Of a stretch of DNA of 64,000 nt, positions 43,551 through 52,759 are shown one piece after another; position 1 is the first letter of the stretch, and every line of letters begins with the position of its first letter. The notes under the pieces are model-generated. The model was not told where the DNA came from. It made no database searches and saw only the letters and a list, made by a program, of their open reading frames with translations. The DNA comes from Staphylococcus sp. GSSP0090 (GTDB lineage: Bacteria > Bacillota > Bacilli > Staphylococcales > Staphylococcaceae), in NCBI RefSeq assembly GCF_013391405.1, contig NZ_JACBFD010000027.1, positions 54,173 to 118,172 on the forward strand, read 5' to 3'. Both the position numbers and the translations under genes were made by a program.

Positions 43551-44372
43551 ATGAGTAAAAGTATATTAGTCATTGGTGCCACAGGAAAACAAGGTCATGC
43601 AGTTGTAACAACATTGCTTGAAGACGGTTGGCATGTCCGTGCATTTACACGCAATAAACATAATGAAAAACTTACAGGACTTCATGATGAAAAGCTTAGC
43701 ATTTTTGAAGGTGATCTAAGTCAGCGAGACGATTTAACTGAAGCGATGAAAGGACAGTATGGTGTTTACAGCGTTCAACCCATTATTCCAAATGATATTC
43801 AAGAAGAGTTGCGACAAGGTCAGATGATTATAGAAACGGCAGAGCAAGAAGGCGTTGACTATGTTGTGTATAGTACAGCTGGTGGTGTGAATAGAGATCG
43901 TACTGGGCCACATTTTGAGGCACTGGCAAAAATTGAGGATATGTTGATGGAAAGTTCACTCAATTACACAATTATTAAGCCATCCTTTTTTATGGATAAT
44001 TTTCTCCGTATTACAAATGTGGAAGCGAACCACATTGATATACCAGAGTTTATTGCACCTGAAGTTAAATTTGCAATGATATCTTCTATTGATATTGCAC
44101 GTATTGCAGCAAATATCTTTATGGATGTTAAAAGTTATAATCATCAAGCAATTGAAATTGCTTCAGATAAACTAACGTTAAATGAAGTCGTAGCTGTTTT
44201 TACAGAAACAACTTTGAAAAAAACTGAAATTAAAGGCACGTTTACTAGCCAAACTGCTGAAAAAGACTGGCTTGAGGAAAAAGGTTATCAAGTTGATTTC
44301 AATCAAATGGATCAAATTAATCCAGGTCGCCTGAAACTAAGTGATTGGATTCAAGCATATTTCAATAAATAA
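43551..44372 (+). CDS. NmrA-like NAD(P)-binding protein
   Basis: 273 aa from the ATG at 43551 (AAGGAGA 8 nt upstream). Rossmann loop ILVIGATGKQGHAVV, RAFTRNKHNEKL (NADP-phosphate contact) and the SSIDIARIAANIF helix fit the NmrA/HSCARG family. Members act as redox sensors or as quinone/nitro reductases such as QorB. The three-gene plus-strand unit shares its promoter palindrome with the divergent TetR/SDR pair. Confidence 0.83.
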   Translation: MSKSILVIGATGKQGHAVVTTLLEDGWHVRAFTRNKHNEKLTGLHDEKLSIFEGDLSQRDDLTEAMKGQYGVYSVQPIIPNDIQEELRQGQMIIETAEQEGVDYVVYSTAGGVNRDRTGPHFEALAKIEDMLMESSLNYTIIKPSFFMDNFLRITNVEANHIDIPEFIAPEVKFAMISSIDIARIAANIFMDVKSYNHQAIEIASDKLTLNEVVAVFTETTLKKTEIKGTFTSQTAEKDWLEEKGYQVDFNQMDQINPGRLKLSDWIQAYFNK

Positions 44373-44396
44373 GCAAATGACAGGGGAACTACGTTG

Positions 44397-45422
44397 ATGA
44401 AAAACAAAGTATTAGTTACAGGTGGTACAGGATTTTTAGGTATGCGCATCATATCTGAATTATTAAAAGAAGGTTATGAGGTACGTACAACGTTGCGTGC
44501 ATTAAGCAATAAACATAAAGTGCTTGAAACGATGCAACAGCACGAAATATCTACTGAGAAATTGAGTTTTATAGAAGCGGATTTGTCTAAAGACGATAAT
44601 TGGGAACAAGCTATGGACGAATGTTTATATGTACTAAGTGTAGCGTCGCCAGTATTTTTTGATATACCAAAAGATGAGCAAGCCGTGATTAAACCGGCCA
44701 TAGAAGGTATACAAAGAATATTGAAATTTGCGAACCAATCAGGTGTTAAGCGTGTAGTTATGACATCTAATTTTGGTGCAGTTGGGTTTAGTAATAAAGA
44801 TAAACAAAGCATAACAACTGAAGCAAACTGGACCAATGAACAAGAAGCGGGTCTGTCCGCATATGAAAAATCTAAATTACTTGCTGAAAAAGCAGCATGG
44901 GCATTTATCAATAAAGACGATACACAGCTAGAATTTGCTACAATTAATCCTGTCGCTATTTTTGGACCTTCATTAGACGGACATATATCAGGTAGTTTTC
45001 ATTTAATCAGTAATTTAATATCAGGAGAAATGAAACGCGTACCTCATATACCGCTTAATGTTGTAGACGTAAGAGATGTTGCAAAGATGCATGTGCTTGC
45101 CATGACAAAGCCAGAAGCAAATGGGAAACGATTTATTGCTTCTGCAGATGGTCAAATCGCATTGCCTGAAATTGCGCAATTATTAAAAGACCAAAGACCA
45201 GCGTTGTCTGAGAAGGTTTCTGTTCAAACCGTGCCTAATTTTATTTTGACTTTTAGTGCATTATTTAATAAACAAGCTAAAGAAGGCAAACTATTACTAG
45301 AAATGAATAGAAATGTGAGTAATCAACAAGCCAAAACAGTATTAGGTTGGACACCCATTGCTAACCAAGAAGAAGCCATCTTAAATGCTGTAGATAGTAT
45401 GAAACAATATGATTTGATATAA
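44397..45422 (+). CDS. Extended SDR, dihydroflavonol-reductase-like aldehyde reductase
   Basis: 341 aa from the ATG at 44397; a TTG one codon earlier is also in frame. VLVTGGTGFLGMRIISELL binds NADP; AYEKSKLLAEKAAW is the YxxxK active site and INPVAIFGP the family-typical strand. This matches the 4-dihydroflavonol reductase/cinnamoyl-CoA-reductase-like group, whose bacterial and yeast members reduce aldehydes such as methylglyoxal. 24 nt after the NmrA-like gene; terminator at 45438-45482. Confidence 0.85.
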   Translation: MKNKVLVTGGTGFLGMRIISELLKEGYEVRTTLRALSNKHKVLETMQQHEISTEKLSFIEADLSKDDNWEQAMDECLYVLSVASPVFFDIPKDEQAVIKPAIEGIQRILKFANQSGVKRVVMTSNFGAVGFSNKDKQSITTEANWTNEQEAGLSAYEKSKLLAEKAAWAFINKDDTQLEFATINPVAIFGPSLDGHISGSFHLISNLISGEMKRVPHIPLNVVDVRDVAKMHVLAMTKPEANGKRFIASADGQIALPEIAQLLKDQRPALSEKVSVQTVPNFILTFSALFNKQAKEGKLLLEMNRNVSNQQAKTVLGWTPIANQEEAILNAVDSMKQYDLI

Positions 45423-45437
45423 AATGATAAAAATATG

Positions 45438-45482
45438 AAATAGCCATTCACATGTGATTTAGCACAGTGAGTGGCTATTTTT
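45438..45482 (+). terminator. Terminator of the DUF2316/NmrA/SDR unit
   Basis: AAATAGCCATTCAC pairs with GTGAGTGGCTATTT (one mismatch) and is followed by T-rich sequence. Confidence 0.75.
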
Positions 45483-45537
45483 GCTTTGTTTTGCTTGAAA
45501 TTTGCTTCTGCTATTTCAAATTGATAAATTTGTAATT

Positions 45538-46206
45538 TCATATGGTTTGCTCCTCATACTTAAATTTATATATTGCATAAACGTCATATGAATAGAACAG
45601 GTCATCGCCATGTGACGTTGTAATTAATTTCGGACAAATTTTATCGATGATTTGACCACTTTTTATATTTTCTGCCATGTTATACGTGAATTTTTTGATA
45701 GGAGTATGTAGATGTTGAGCATCTGAGATAAATAAATCACCACATATCAAAATTTGATCTTGATCATGAAAAAAGACAACATGGCCTGGTGCATGACCCG
45801 GAGTTAAATAATAAATAAAGGGCAGGTTTGTAGCAGTTGCTAAAGGTTTAACCTTGTATTGAACACCTGTGTTTTCCGGGTTTGTTTTGTTTGGATAAGG
45901 CCACTCACCATTGATATAAGGTAGTTCGTTTTTGTGTGCATAGATAGGTATTTTCAAATCTTCAGAAATACGTTTTGCTCCGTTTATATGATCTAGGTGT
46001 CCGTGCGTTAAAAAAATGGCTTTAGGATTACCAAGCGATTTAGCAATTGTGATTTGTAGCTCGGCATAATCATCCATACCTGTGTCTATGATATAAACTT
46101 CGTGAGCACTCACAATAAACCAAGTGTTGATTATTATCGGAATACCTACCGTTGTTTGTATGCTCAATTTATAAATATGGTCAGATATTTGAATGAGTTT
46201 CATCAT
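45538..46206 (-). CDS. Metallo-beta-lactamase-fold hydrolase
   Basis: 222 aa. FLTHGHLDHINGAK is the HxHxDH metal motif; PGHAPGHVVFFHD carries the next His, GDLFIS the bridging Asp and TSHGDD the last His. It belongs to the broad glyoxalase-II/lactonase-like MBL group; the substrate is not readable. GAAGGAAG precedes two consecutive ATG codons; either could start. Divergent from an HxlR regulator gene with 102 bp between, and therefore likely under its control. Confidence 0.85.
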   Translation of the reverse strand: MMKLIQISDHIYKLSIQTTVGIPIIINTWFIVSAHEVYIIDTGMDDYAELQITIAKSLGNPKAIFLTHGHLDHINGAKRISEDLKIPIYAHKNELPYINGEWPYPNKTNPENTGVQYKVKPLATATNLPFIYYLTPGHAPGHVVFFHDQDQILICGDLFISDAQHLHTPIKKFTYNMAENIKSGQIIDKICPKLITTSHGDDLFYSYDVYAIYKFKYEEQTI

Positions 46207-46308
46207 TATCGCTTCCTTCTATTATTTGTTATAACTAAAGCGTAGATGATAAATGATAACGTCACAAGAAGGCACAAATAAGTAACTCATGTTAATGAGG
46301 AGGTTAAT

Positions 46309-46647
46309 ATGTTAAAAAATGGTATGGTCTATGGTAACTGTAATCTTATAATTCAACGGGGCTGTCCGATTGAGCAAACATTGATGTCATTAGGTGGAAA
46401 ATGGAAAGGCATTATTATAACTACGCTTTATAATGAAGCTTACTTTTATAATGCATTACATCGTGAAATTTCAGGTATAAGTAGAAAGATTTTGACAGAG
46501 CAATTAAATGATTTGGTTGATTTACAAATTGTAAAAAGAGAAGAAACCAATGATTATACTAAAAAGGTACGCTATTCATTAACGCAACGAGGAAAATCCA
46601 TCTATCCATTGATAAATGAACTCGCTCAAGTACTGAAAACGAATTAA
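46309..46647 (+). CDS. HxlR family transcriptional regulator
   Basis: 112 aa with a perfect GAGGAGG ribosome-binding site. A winged helix of the HxlR/YodB type: CPIEQTLMSLGGKWKGIIITTL, then LHREISGISRKILTEQLNDLVDLQIVKRE. The N-terminal Cys before P-I-E is the position used by YodB, HypR and related redox or electrophile sensors, so thiol-based control of the divergent MBL-fold hydrolase is plausible. Confidence 0.88.
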   Translation: MLKNGMVYGNCNLIIQRGCPIEQTLMSLGGKWKGIIITTLYNEAYFYNALHREISGISRKILTEQLNDLVDLQIVKREETNDYTKKVRYSLTQRGKSIYPLINELAQVLKTN

Positions 46648-46700
46648 GTATGTAACGATATAGTACAAGTTTATTAATGTGGCAATGTCACTAGATTAAA

Positions 46701-46749
46701 AACCTCCCTTCAAATTTGCATTGTTAAATGTCTATTTCGAAGGGAGGTT
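46701..46749 (-). terminator. Terminator overlapping the end of lacR
   Basis: AACCTCCCTTC pairs perfectly with GAAGGGAGGTT over a 27-nt loop; T-rich sequence follows on the minus strand. The promoter-side arm lies in the last codons of lacR and its stop codon is in the loop. Confidence 0.75.
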
Positions 46750-47589
46750 ATTATTATTTTGATATGTTGAAAAACATTCACGGTATTCAGAAGCACTTAT
46801 TTCAAAATGTTTTTTGAAATTTTTAGAGAATAAAAGAGGATCTTTATAACCGATTTTGGTAGAGATTTCGCTAATCAACAGGTTGGTATTGATTAAAAGT
46901 TGGGAAGCGTGATACATCCTAATATAGGTCAAGTATTCTTTTGGAGAGCAATTTAGGTTCTGTTTAAACAATTTGAATAAATGACTTCTTGAGATATTAA
47001 CTGATTTTGCAACATCAACGATTGTAATATCTTGTTGATAACTTGAATTTATATATTCTACAGCATGTTGAATGGCTTCATTAACAATATCAACTTGAAC
47101 AGTAAAGTGTTTTGGAAACTTTTCTTGCAAGACATACACGAGCTGGTATATATATTGCATAATAAGTATGTCATGGGAATTGTTAGATTGAATAGATTGA
47201 GCTAGATTACAAATTTTTTGAATGATATATTTTATATCTTTAGTATCTTTACTAAGAATAACATGGTTATCGACAATGCTAGAGCGTGATAAATATGTCA
47301 GTAATTGCTTACCACTCATGCCCACCCAATAATAAGTCCATGGATTCGAGAAAGAAGGTTTATATTCAACCTCCATACCTCGTTCAAGTAAAAATATATC
47401 TCCAGCTTGCAAATGGTATGTTCCATTTTCACAAGTAAAAATGCCCTCACCTTCAGTAACAATATGTAAAACTGCTTGCTGAAAAACACAATATTTATAA
47501 CCTACATTTGGAACGCCCACCTCAATGCCACACTCTGCTAAATTAGCATCTATCAATTTTTTTTGAAATTTTTTCCATAGTACTTGCAT
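46732..47589 (-). CDS. lacR: AraC family activator LacR
   Basis: 285 aa. An N-terminal cupin-like sensing domain (HIVTEGEGIFTCENGTYHLQAGDIFLLERG) precedes the two helix-turn-helices (ITIVDVAKSVNISRSHLFKLFKQ and LLISEISTKIGYKDPLLFSKNFKKHF). S. xylosus LacR is an AraC/XylS-type activator of the divergent lacPH genes, and the arrangement here is the same. Lactose or a derivative is the expected inducer. Its terminator overlaps the 3' end of the gene. Confidence 0.88.
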   Translation of the reverse strand: MQVLWKKFQKKLIDANLAECGIEVGVPNVGYKYCVFQQAVLHIVTEGEGIFTCENGTYHLQAGDIFLLERGMEVEYKPSFSNPWTYYWVGMSGKQLLTYLSRSSIVDNHVILSKDTKDIKYIIQKICNLAQSIQSNNSHDILIMQYIYQLVYVLQEKFPKHFTVQVDIVNEAIQHAVEYINSSYQQDITIVDVAKSVNISRSHLFKLFKQNLNCSPKEYLTYIRMYHASQLLINTNLLISEISTKIGYKDPLLFSKNFKKHFEISASEYRECFSTYQNNNNLPSK

Positions 47590-47734
47590 AAAACCCCTCT
47601 TAATTAAAAAAATAATTTTAAATTGTATTTATATAATCATAGCATAATATGAAATGAAACATTTTGCCATATATCATCATCATTATGCTATTCATAATTC
47701 AATACAATCACTGATAAAATAAAAGCAACAAATA

Positions 47735-47748
47735 TGAAAGCGCTTTAA
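47735..47748 (+). promoter_or_regulatory. Catabolite-response element upstream of lacP
   Basis: TGAAAGCGCTTTAA differs from the CcpA consensus (TGNNANCGNNNNCA) only at the penultimate base. It lies 28 bp before the lacP start in the lacR-lacP intergenic region; CcpA repression of lacPH is documented for S. xylosus. Confidence 0.75.
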
Positions 47749-47775
47749 TACATAGGATATTTAGAGGTGGACGAA

Positions 47776-49164
47776 ATGGATAGACATTTAACAGGAAAGC
47801 AGAAGTTTGCATTTGGATTTGGAGCAATTGGTAAAGATGCCATATTTAATATTGTTGGTGTCTTTTTGATGTTTTATATCACAGATATTGTGGGATTATC
47901 ACCAGCTTTTGTTGGCGTTATGCTTTTTGTTGCGCGTATATGGGATGCGATTAATGATCCAATTATGGGAATGATTGTTGATAACACCAGAAACAATTTT
48001 GGTAAATTTAAAACTTGGTTAGTGATAGGGACGTTAGCTAATGCCATTGTCACGGTATTATTGTTTACTAATTTTGATTTACCACAGACTGTAATGTACG
48101 TTTATATATCAATTTTATATATTTCCTGGGGAATGACATACACGATGATGGATATTCCTTATTGGTCATGGTTACCGAATCTAACACATAACCCTCGTGA
48201 ACGTGAAGAAGTGTCAGTGATTCCTAGATTTTTTGCAAGTTTAGCAGCGTTTACTGTAGGAACATTTGGCCTGTATTTTATTCATAAATTAGGAGATGTT
48301 TTTGGTAATGGTAGCGATTCAGTAGGTATTTTCATATTTGCCGTCATTTGTAGTGCTGTATTTATATTTACAATTGGAGTTACTGTCTTTAAAGTACCTG
48401 AGGATAAAGAATTAGAACAACAAATGGGTATCAAAGTTAATTTCAAAGATATAGGACGTATTTTATTTAAAAATAAAGAGTTATTAGCCATCATGGGTGT
48501 GTTACTTACTTTCAATTTATGTCTGCAAACTTTAAACGGTTCTATTATTTACTATTTCAAATACGTAGTAAATGCTGAACATTTATTTTCAATTTTTAAT
48601 TCGATGATTCTATGCGAAATGGTTGGCTTACTATTACTGCCTAGATTTATCAAATGGGCAGGCAGAACAAGGGCATTTAATACATCTGTTTCATTTATTA
48701 TTTTAGGCTTATTGATTATTTTAATAGCTGGTTTTATTGCGCCAAAAAGTACAGTCTTAATCATCTTGGGTGCAGGTATTTTAAGAATTGGTTCAGGATT
48801 TATGATAGGCATTACAACAGTTTCATTAGCAGATGTGATTGATTATGGCGAGGTTAAATTTGGTCAACGCAACGAGAGTATTATCACATCTACAAATACT
48901 TTTCTAACCAAAGCGTCTCAAGCTGTTGCTGCATTAATAGTTGGTGTAGGGCTTTCAATTCTGGGTTACACACCCAATGAATCACAATCACTTGTAACAA
49001 TTAACGGATTAAGAATTATGATTATCATAGCACCATTATTATTTGTCTGTTTAACTGCATTTTTATATCATAAAGCATTTAATTTAAAAGGGGACTTTTT
49101 AACTGATATTGAAAAGACTTTGCAGTTTAAACGTCAGCGAGAACACAGAGAAAGAATTAAATAG
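47776..49164 (+). CDS. lacP: Lactose permease (GPH family)
   Basis: 462 aa from the ATG at 47776 (GAGGTGG 5 nt upstream); the GTG three codons earlier is within the ribosome-binding site. Twelve-helix glycoside-pentoside-hexuronide:cation symporter: [41 protein letters not shown] and [18 protein letters not shown] are family hallmarks. It imports unphosphorylated lactose with a cation. Unlike streptococcal LacS it has no C-terminal IIA domain, as reported for S. xylosus LacP. lacH follows after 11 nt. Confidence 0.92.
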   Translation: MDRHLTGKQKFAFGFGAIGKDAIFNIVGVFLMFYITDIVGLSPAFVGVMLFVARIWDAINDPIMGMIVDNTRNNFGKFKTWLVIGTLANAIVTVLLFTNFDLPQTVMYVYISILYISWGMTYTMMDIPYWSWLPNLTHNPREREEVSVIPRFFASLAAFTVGTFGLYFIHKLGDVFGNGSDSVGIFIFAVICSAVFIFTIGVTVFKVPEDKELEQQMGIKVNFKDIGRILFKNKELLAIMGVLLTFNLCLQTLNGSIIYYFKYVVNAEHLFSIFNSMILCEMVGLLLLPRFIKWAGRTRAFNTSVSFIILGLLIILIAGFIAPKSTVLIILGAGILRIGSGFMIGITTVSLADVIDYGEVKFGQRNESIITSTNTFLTKASQAVAALIVGVGLSILGYTPNESQSLVTINGLRIMIIIAPLLFVCLTAFLYHKAFNLKGDFLTDIEKTLQFKRQREHRERIK

Positions 49165-49175
49165 GGGGAACACAT

Positions 49176-52154
49176 ATGTTTAAAGAAAAATTCCATGAAA
49201 ATTTAGAGATACAAAATATAAATTTGATGCCTAGAAGAGCGTTTTATATACCATATCAACATGGAGAAAAGCATTATGATTTAACAACGAGGTATGAAAC
49301 TCAAAATATCACATTACTTAATGGTGAATGGCAATTTCAATTTTTTAATTCATTTGAAGACTACATAAATAAAGATATTAATATCGAGAAACAGCATTTA
49401 ACAGTGCCATCTGTATGGAATTTGTATGGATTTGATCAAATTCAGTATTTAAATACTCAGTACCCTATACCGTTTAATCCACCATACGTACCTAGTGAAA
49501 ATCCGTGTGGTCAATATAAACGTTCATTTGAAATTAATGAATATAGTGAACAAAGTGATTATCATTTGAACTTTGAAGGTGTCGATAGCGCATTCTATGT
49601 TTGGATCAATGAACAGTTTGTAGGTTATAGTCAAATTGCACATTCAATTTCAGAATTTGATATTACACCATATGTTCAAAATGGAGTGAATACGATAGAA
49701 GTTACTGTACTTAAATACTCAGATGGAACATACTTTGAAAATCAAGATATGTTTCGTCATTCAGGTATTTTTAGAGATGTTTATATATTAAAACGAGCCA
49801 AATCACGCGTAGATGATTTCAAAATTGAGACCACAATAAATCATGAATCTAATCATGCAAAAGTAAATTTCACTTTACAAGAAAAGCATGAACTAGGGGA
49901 TGCAAACTTAATTTTAATTGATCCTCAAGGTTTAGAAATAGACCGTGCAATTGTCTCGAAGGCGCATCAATTCGTAATAAACAATCCACAATTATGGTCA
50001 TCTGAAAATCCAGTGCTTTATAAGTTGATTATTGAAACAGAAAATGAGGTAATAACTCAAAAAATTGGGATAAGAGAAGCTAAAATACAAGATAAACAAT
50101 TTTATATTAATGGAAAATCAATTAAAATACGTGGCGCAAATTATCATGACAGCCATCCTCAAAATGCTTATGTCATGAACGAAGAAGATTTTGAAAAAGA
50201 TTTAAAATTAATGAAGCAAGGTAACTTTAACGCGATTCGTACAGCGCATTATCCAAAGTCACCGCTATTTTATGAAATGACTGACCAATACGGTTTCTAT
50301 GTAATGAGTGAGGCAGACTTAGAAACGCACGGTGTTGTAAGGTTATATGGAGAAGAAGATACAGAACATTTTAATATCATTGCTGATAATCCTAAATTTG
50401 AAACACCTATCATTGAAAGAATAGAAGCTTCCATCATACCATTAAAAAACTATAGTTCTATTATTTCTTGGTCAATTGGTAATGAATCTGGGTTTGGCAT
50501 TAATATGGTTAAAGGATTGGAACGGGCAAGGGAATTAGACACGACAAGACCATTGCATTATGAAGGCACATTGTATCGAGATAAAGAAAAAAATTATGAT
50601 TTATCCAATGTAGATATGATAAGTAGAATGTATGCTTCTCCAGAAGAAATTGTAGAGACATATCTAGACAATCCTAAGTTAGATAAACCGTTTATATTAT
50701 GTGAATACGCACATGCAATGGGTAATTCTCCAGGAGATCTGAATGCATATCAAACATTAGTTGAAAAATATGATAGTTTTATTGGCGGTTTTGTTTGGGA
50801 ATGGTGTGATCATGGTATTCAGATTGGTATGAAGGATGGTAAACCAGTTCTTAGATATGGTGGAGATTTTGGCGAAACATTACATGATGGTAATTTTTGT
50901 GTAGATGGTATCGTGTCACCAGATCGAATTCCACACGAAGGTTATTATGAATTCAAGCATGAACATAGACCTTTGAGATTAGTCGACAATGAAGATTATC
51001 GATTTACTTTGCAGAATCAATATGATTTTACAAATACAGAGGATGTGTTGACTATAGAAGGTGAAACAATTTATTTAGATGGTGAGAGAAAGATGTTTAA
51101 TATACCACTAACTGACTTCTCGCCTCATACACAACAAACCTTTGATATAAGAGATTATGTAACGATTGATAATATAAGCAGCTTAATGCTTCGCTATAAA
51201 TTAAAAGTAGCGGATAGTTATCGAGACAAGCATTACGAGGTTGGTCATGATCAAATTATCTATCAACGTCGAATGTTACCTCGTCTAAAAGAAGAAAAAA
51301 TGAATATCCAATGCAACGATAATACATCTTCAATTAATATTTCGGTAGGAAACAAAAGGTCATATCTATTTGACAAGAACCGAGGATGTTTAAAGTCAAT
51401 GATCTTCAATGACGAAGTCGTTTTTAACAATTATACTGAAACAAACATTTGGCGTGCGCCAATAGACAATGATGCATATATTAAAAAAGAATGGTTATAT
51501 TTAGGTTTTGAAAATATTCAAACGCGTGTGCACAATTATAAAATAATTGAAAATAAGTCAAATACTCGTCTCATCTTTGAAATTAATATAGAGTCAGAAG
51601 CGGTTCCGCCAATTCTTAGTGGAACACTTGCTTGGACGGTTTATCAAGATGGCACAATCAACGTAGCCTATAATTTAGAAAAAGATAGCAACATGCCATT
51701 TTTACCACGTTTTGGTTTATTAATAACTTTACCTCCTACATTTGAACAAATAAATTATTATGGAAATGGGCCAATGAGTAGCTATCAAGATAAAGGGGTT
51801 GCAACATACTTAGATATGTTTGAAACTACTGTAACACAAAATGGTGATGTGCATATTAAACCACAAGAAACTGGTAGCCATAATCAAACTTCATTTATGA
51901 ATATTACAAACAATAAGCAGACAATTTCAATTTCTAGTGAAGATACCTTTAGTTTTAACGTATCACATTATTCTTTAGAACAATTAACAGAAACTAAACA
52001 TGTGGATGAATTGAAAATTGAAGATAAAACATATTTATATATCGATTATGCACAAAGTGGGATAGGTTCAAATAGCTGCGGCCCCAAATTAAGTGAGAAA
52101 TATAGACTGAATAGACAAAATATAGCGTTTAATTTTGATTTGAATATATATTAA
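49176..52154 (+). CDS. lacH: Beta-galactosidase (GH2, LacZ-type)
   Basis: 992 aa, AGGGGGAA ribosome-binding site. Domain order is that of LacZ: sugar-binding jelly roll (about 50-210), Ig-like domain, TIM barrel, and the C-terminal beta-galactosidase small-chain domain. SWSIGNESGFG has the acid/base Glu (E437) and ILCEYAHAMGN the nucleophile (E510); GGFVWEWCDHG is also typical. It hydrolyses lactose to glucose and galactose in the cytosol. No truncation or frameshift is seen. Confidence 0.95.
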   Translation: MFKEKFHENLEIQNINLMPRRAFYIPYQHGEKHYDLTTRYETQNITLLNGEWQFQFFNSFEDYINKDINIEKQHLTVPSVWNLYGFDQIQYLNTQYPIPFNPPYVPSENPCGQYKRSFEINEYSEQSDYHLNFEGVDSAFYVWINEQFVGYSQIAHSISEFDITPYVQNGVNTIEVTVLKYSDGTYFENQDMFRHSGIFRDVYILKRAKSRVDDFKIETTINHESNHAKVNFTLQEKHELGDANLILIDPQGLEIDRAIVSKAHQFVINNPQLWSSENPVLYKLIIETENEVITQKIGIREAKIQDKQFYINGKSIKIRGANYHDSHPQNAYVMNEEDFEKDLKLMKQGNFNAIRTAHYPKSPLFYEMTDQYGFYVMSEADLETHGVVRLYGEEDTEHFNIIADNPKFETPIIERIEASIIPLKNYSSIISWSIGNESGFGINMVKGLERARELDTTRPLHYEGTLYRDKEKNYDLSNVDMISRMYASPEEIVETYLDNPKLDKPFILCEYAHAMGNSPGDLNAYQTLVEKYDSFIGGFVWEWCDHGIQIGMKDGKPVLRYGGDFGETLHDGNFCVDGIVSPDRIPHEGYYEFKHEHRPLRLVDNEDYRFTLQNQYDFTNTEDVLTIEGETIYLDGERKMFNIPLTDFSPHTQQTFDIRDYVTIDNISSLMLRYKLKVADSYRDKHYEVGHDQIIYQRRMLPRLKEEKMNIQCNDNTSSINISVGNKRSYLFDKNRGCLKSMIFNDEVVFNNYTETNIWRAPIDNDAYIKKEWLYLGFENIQTRVHNYKIIENKSNTRLIFEINIESEAVPPILSGTLAWTVYQDGTINVAYNLEKDSNMPFLPRFGLLITLPPTFEQINYYGNGPMSSYQDKGVATYLDMFETTVTQNGDVHIKPQETGSHNQTSFMNITNNKQTISISSEDTFSFNVSHYSLEQLTETKHVDELKIEDKTYLYIDYAQSGIGSNSCGPKLSEKYRLNRQNIAFNFDLNIY

Positions 52155-52174
52155 ACGGAAACCTAAAATTTATG

Positions 52175-52210
52175 AAAAGTTCTAATCTATTATGGTTAGA
52201 GCTTTTTATT
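52175..52210 (+). terminator. Terminator of lacPH
   Basis: AAAAGTTCTAATC pairs with GGTTAGAGCTTTT (G-T pairs included) over a 6-nt loop, then T-rich sequence. Confidence 0.75.
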
Positions 52211-52283
52211 TATGGATTTTAACTATAGGTTATAACATAAATTCGTTTCCTCATAGTAATGGCATTAAAACTTAATATGATAT

Positions 52284-52330
52284 ACTCCGTTCAAAGTAAC
52301 TATTTAAAAAATGATAATTTTGAGCGGAGT
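52284..52330. repeat. Hairpin at the left edge of the secA2 remnant
   Basis: ACTCCGTTCAAA pairs with TTTGAGCGGAGT (one G-T pair) over a 23-nt loop, ending 2 nt before recognisable secA2 sequence begins. It may be an old terminator or the deletion boundary. Confidence 0.5.
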
Positions 52331-52332
52331 AA

Positions 52333-52743
52333 TTTTATATCTATAATCATATCAGTTTCAAATTTGAAGCACATATTGATAGCTTAGATGTACAGGTTAA
52401 GGCAGAAACGATACAATGTTTAATGCAACAGTTTCACACACAACTTAAAGAGAATAAAAAGAAATTGAAAAATGATTTTTTCTATCTGAATTTTATTCAA
52501 AAGTCGATACTCAAAGCGGTTGATAGTGGTTGGATTGATCAAGTAGATAATTTGCAACAACTGAAAGCCAGTGTTGGTAATAGACAAAATGGACAACGTA
52601 ATGCAATATTTGAATATCACAAAGTTGCTTTGGATGCTTACGAGATAATGATTTATAGAATTAAAAGAAATATCATACGAAATATATGTCAAAGTATGAT
52701 GACATACGATGACAATGGTGATTTAGTAATACATTTCCCATAA
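52333..52743 (+). pseudogene. secA2: secA2 3' remnant
   Basis: An open frame from 52333 (an in-frame stop precedes it) reads as the last 136 residues of the accessory Sec ATPase SecA2: FIQKSILKAVDSGWIDQVD, LQQLKASVGNRQNGQRN, AIFEYHKVALDAYEIMIYRI and the terminal GDLVIHFP. The ATG at 52423 has no clear ribosome-binding site. The motor domains, about 650 residues, are absent, as are secY2 and asp1-3 upstream, where the lac operon lies instead. gtfA follows after 16 nt, exactly as in intact loci. Confidence 0.85.
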
Positions 52744-52759
52744 AATGAGGTGACTTTGC

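Noticed and set aside
52423..52743. Calling the 106-codon frame before gtfA a complete small gene
   Set aside because: Similarity to SecA2 continues upstream of its ATG to 52333, so it is the end of a truncated gene.
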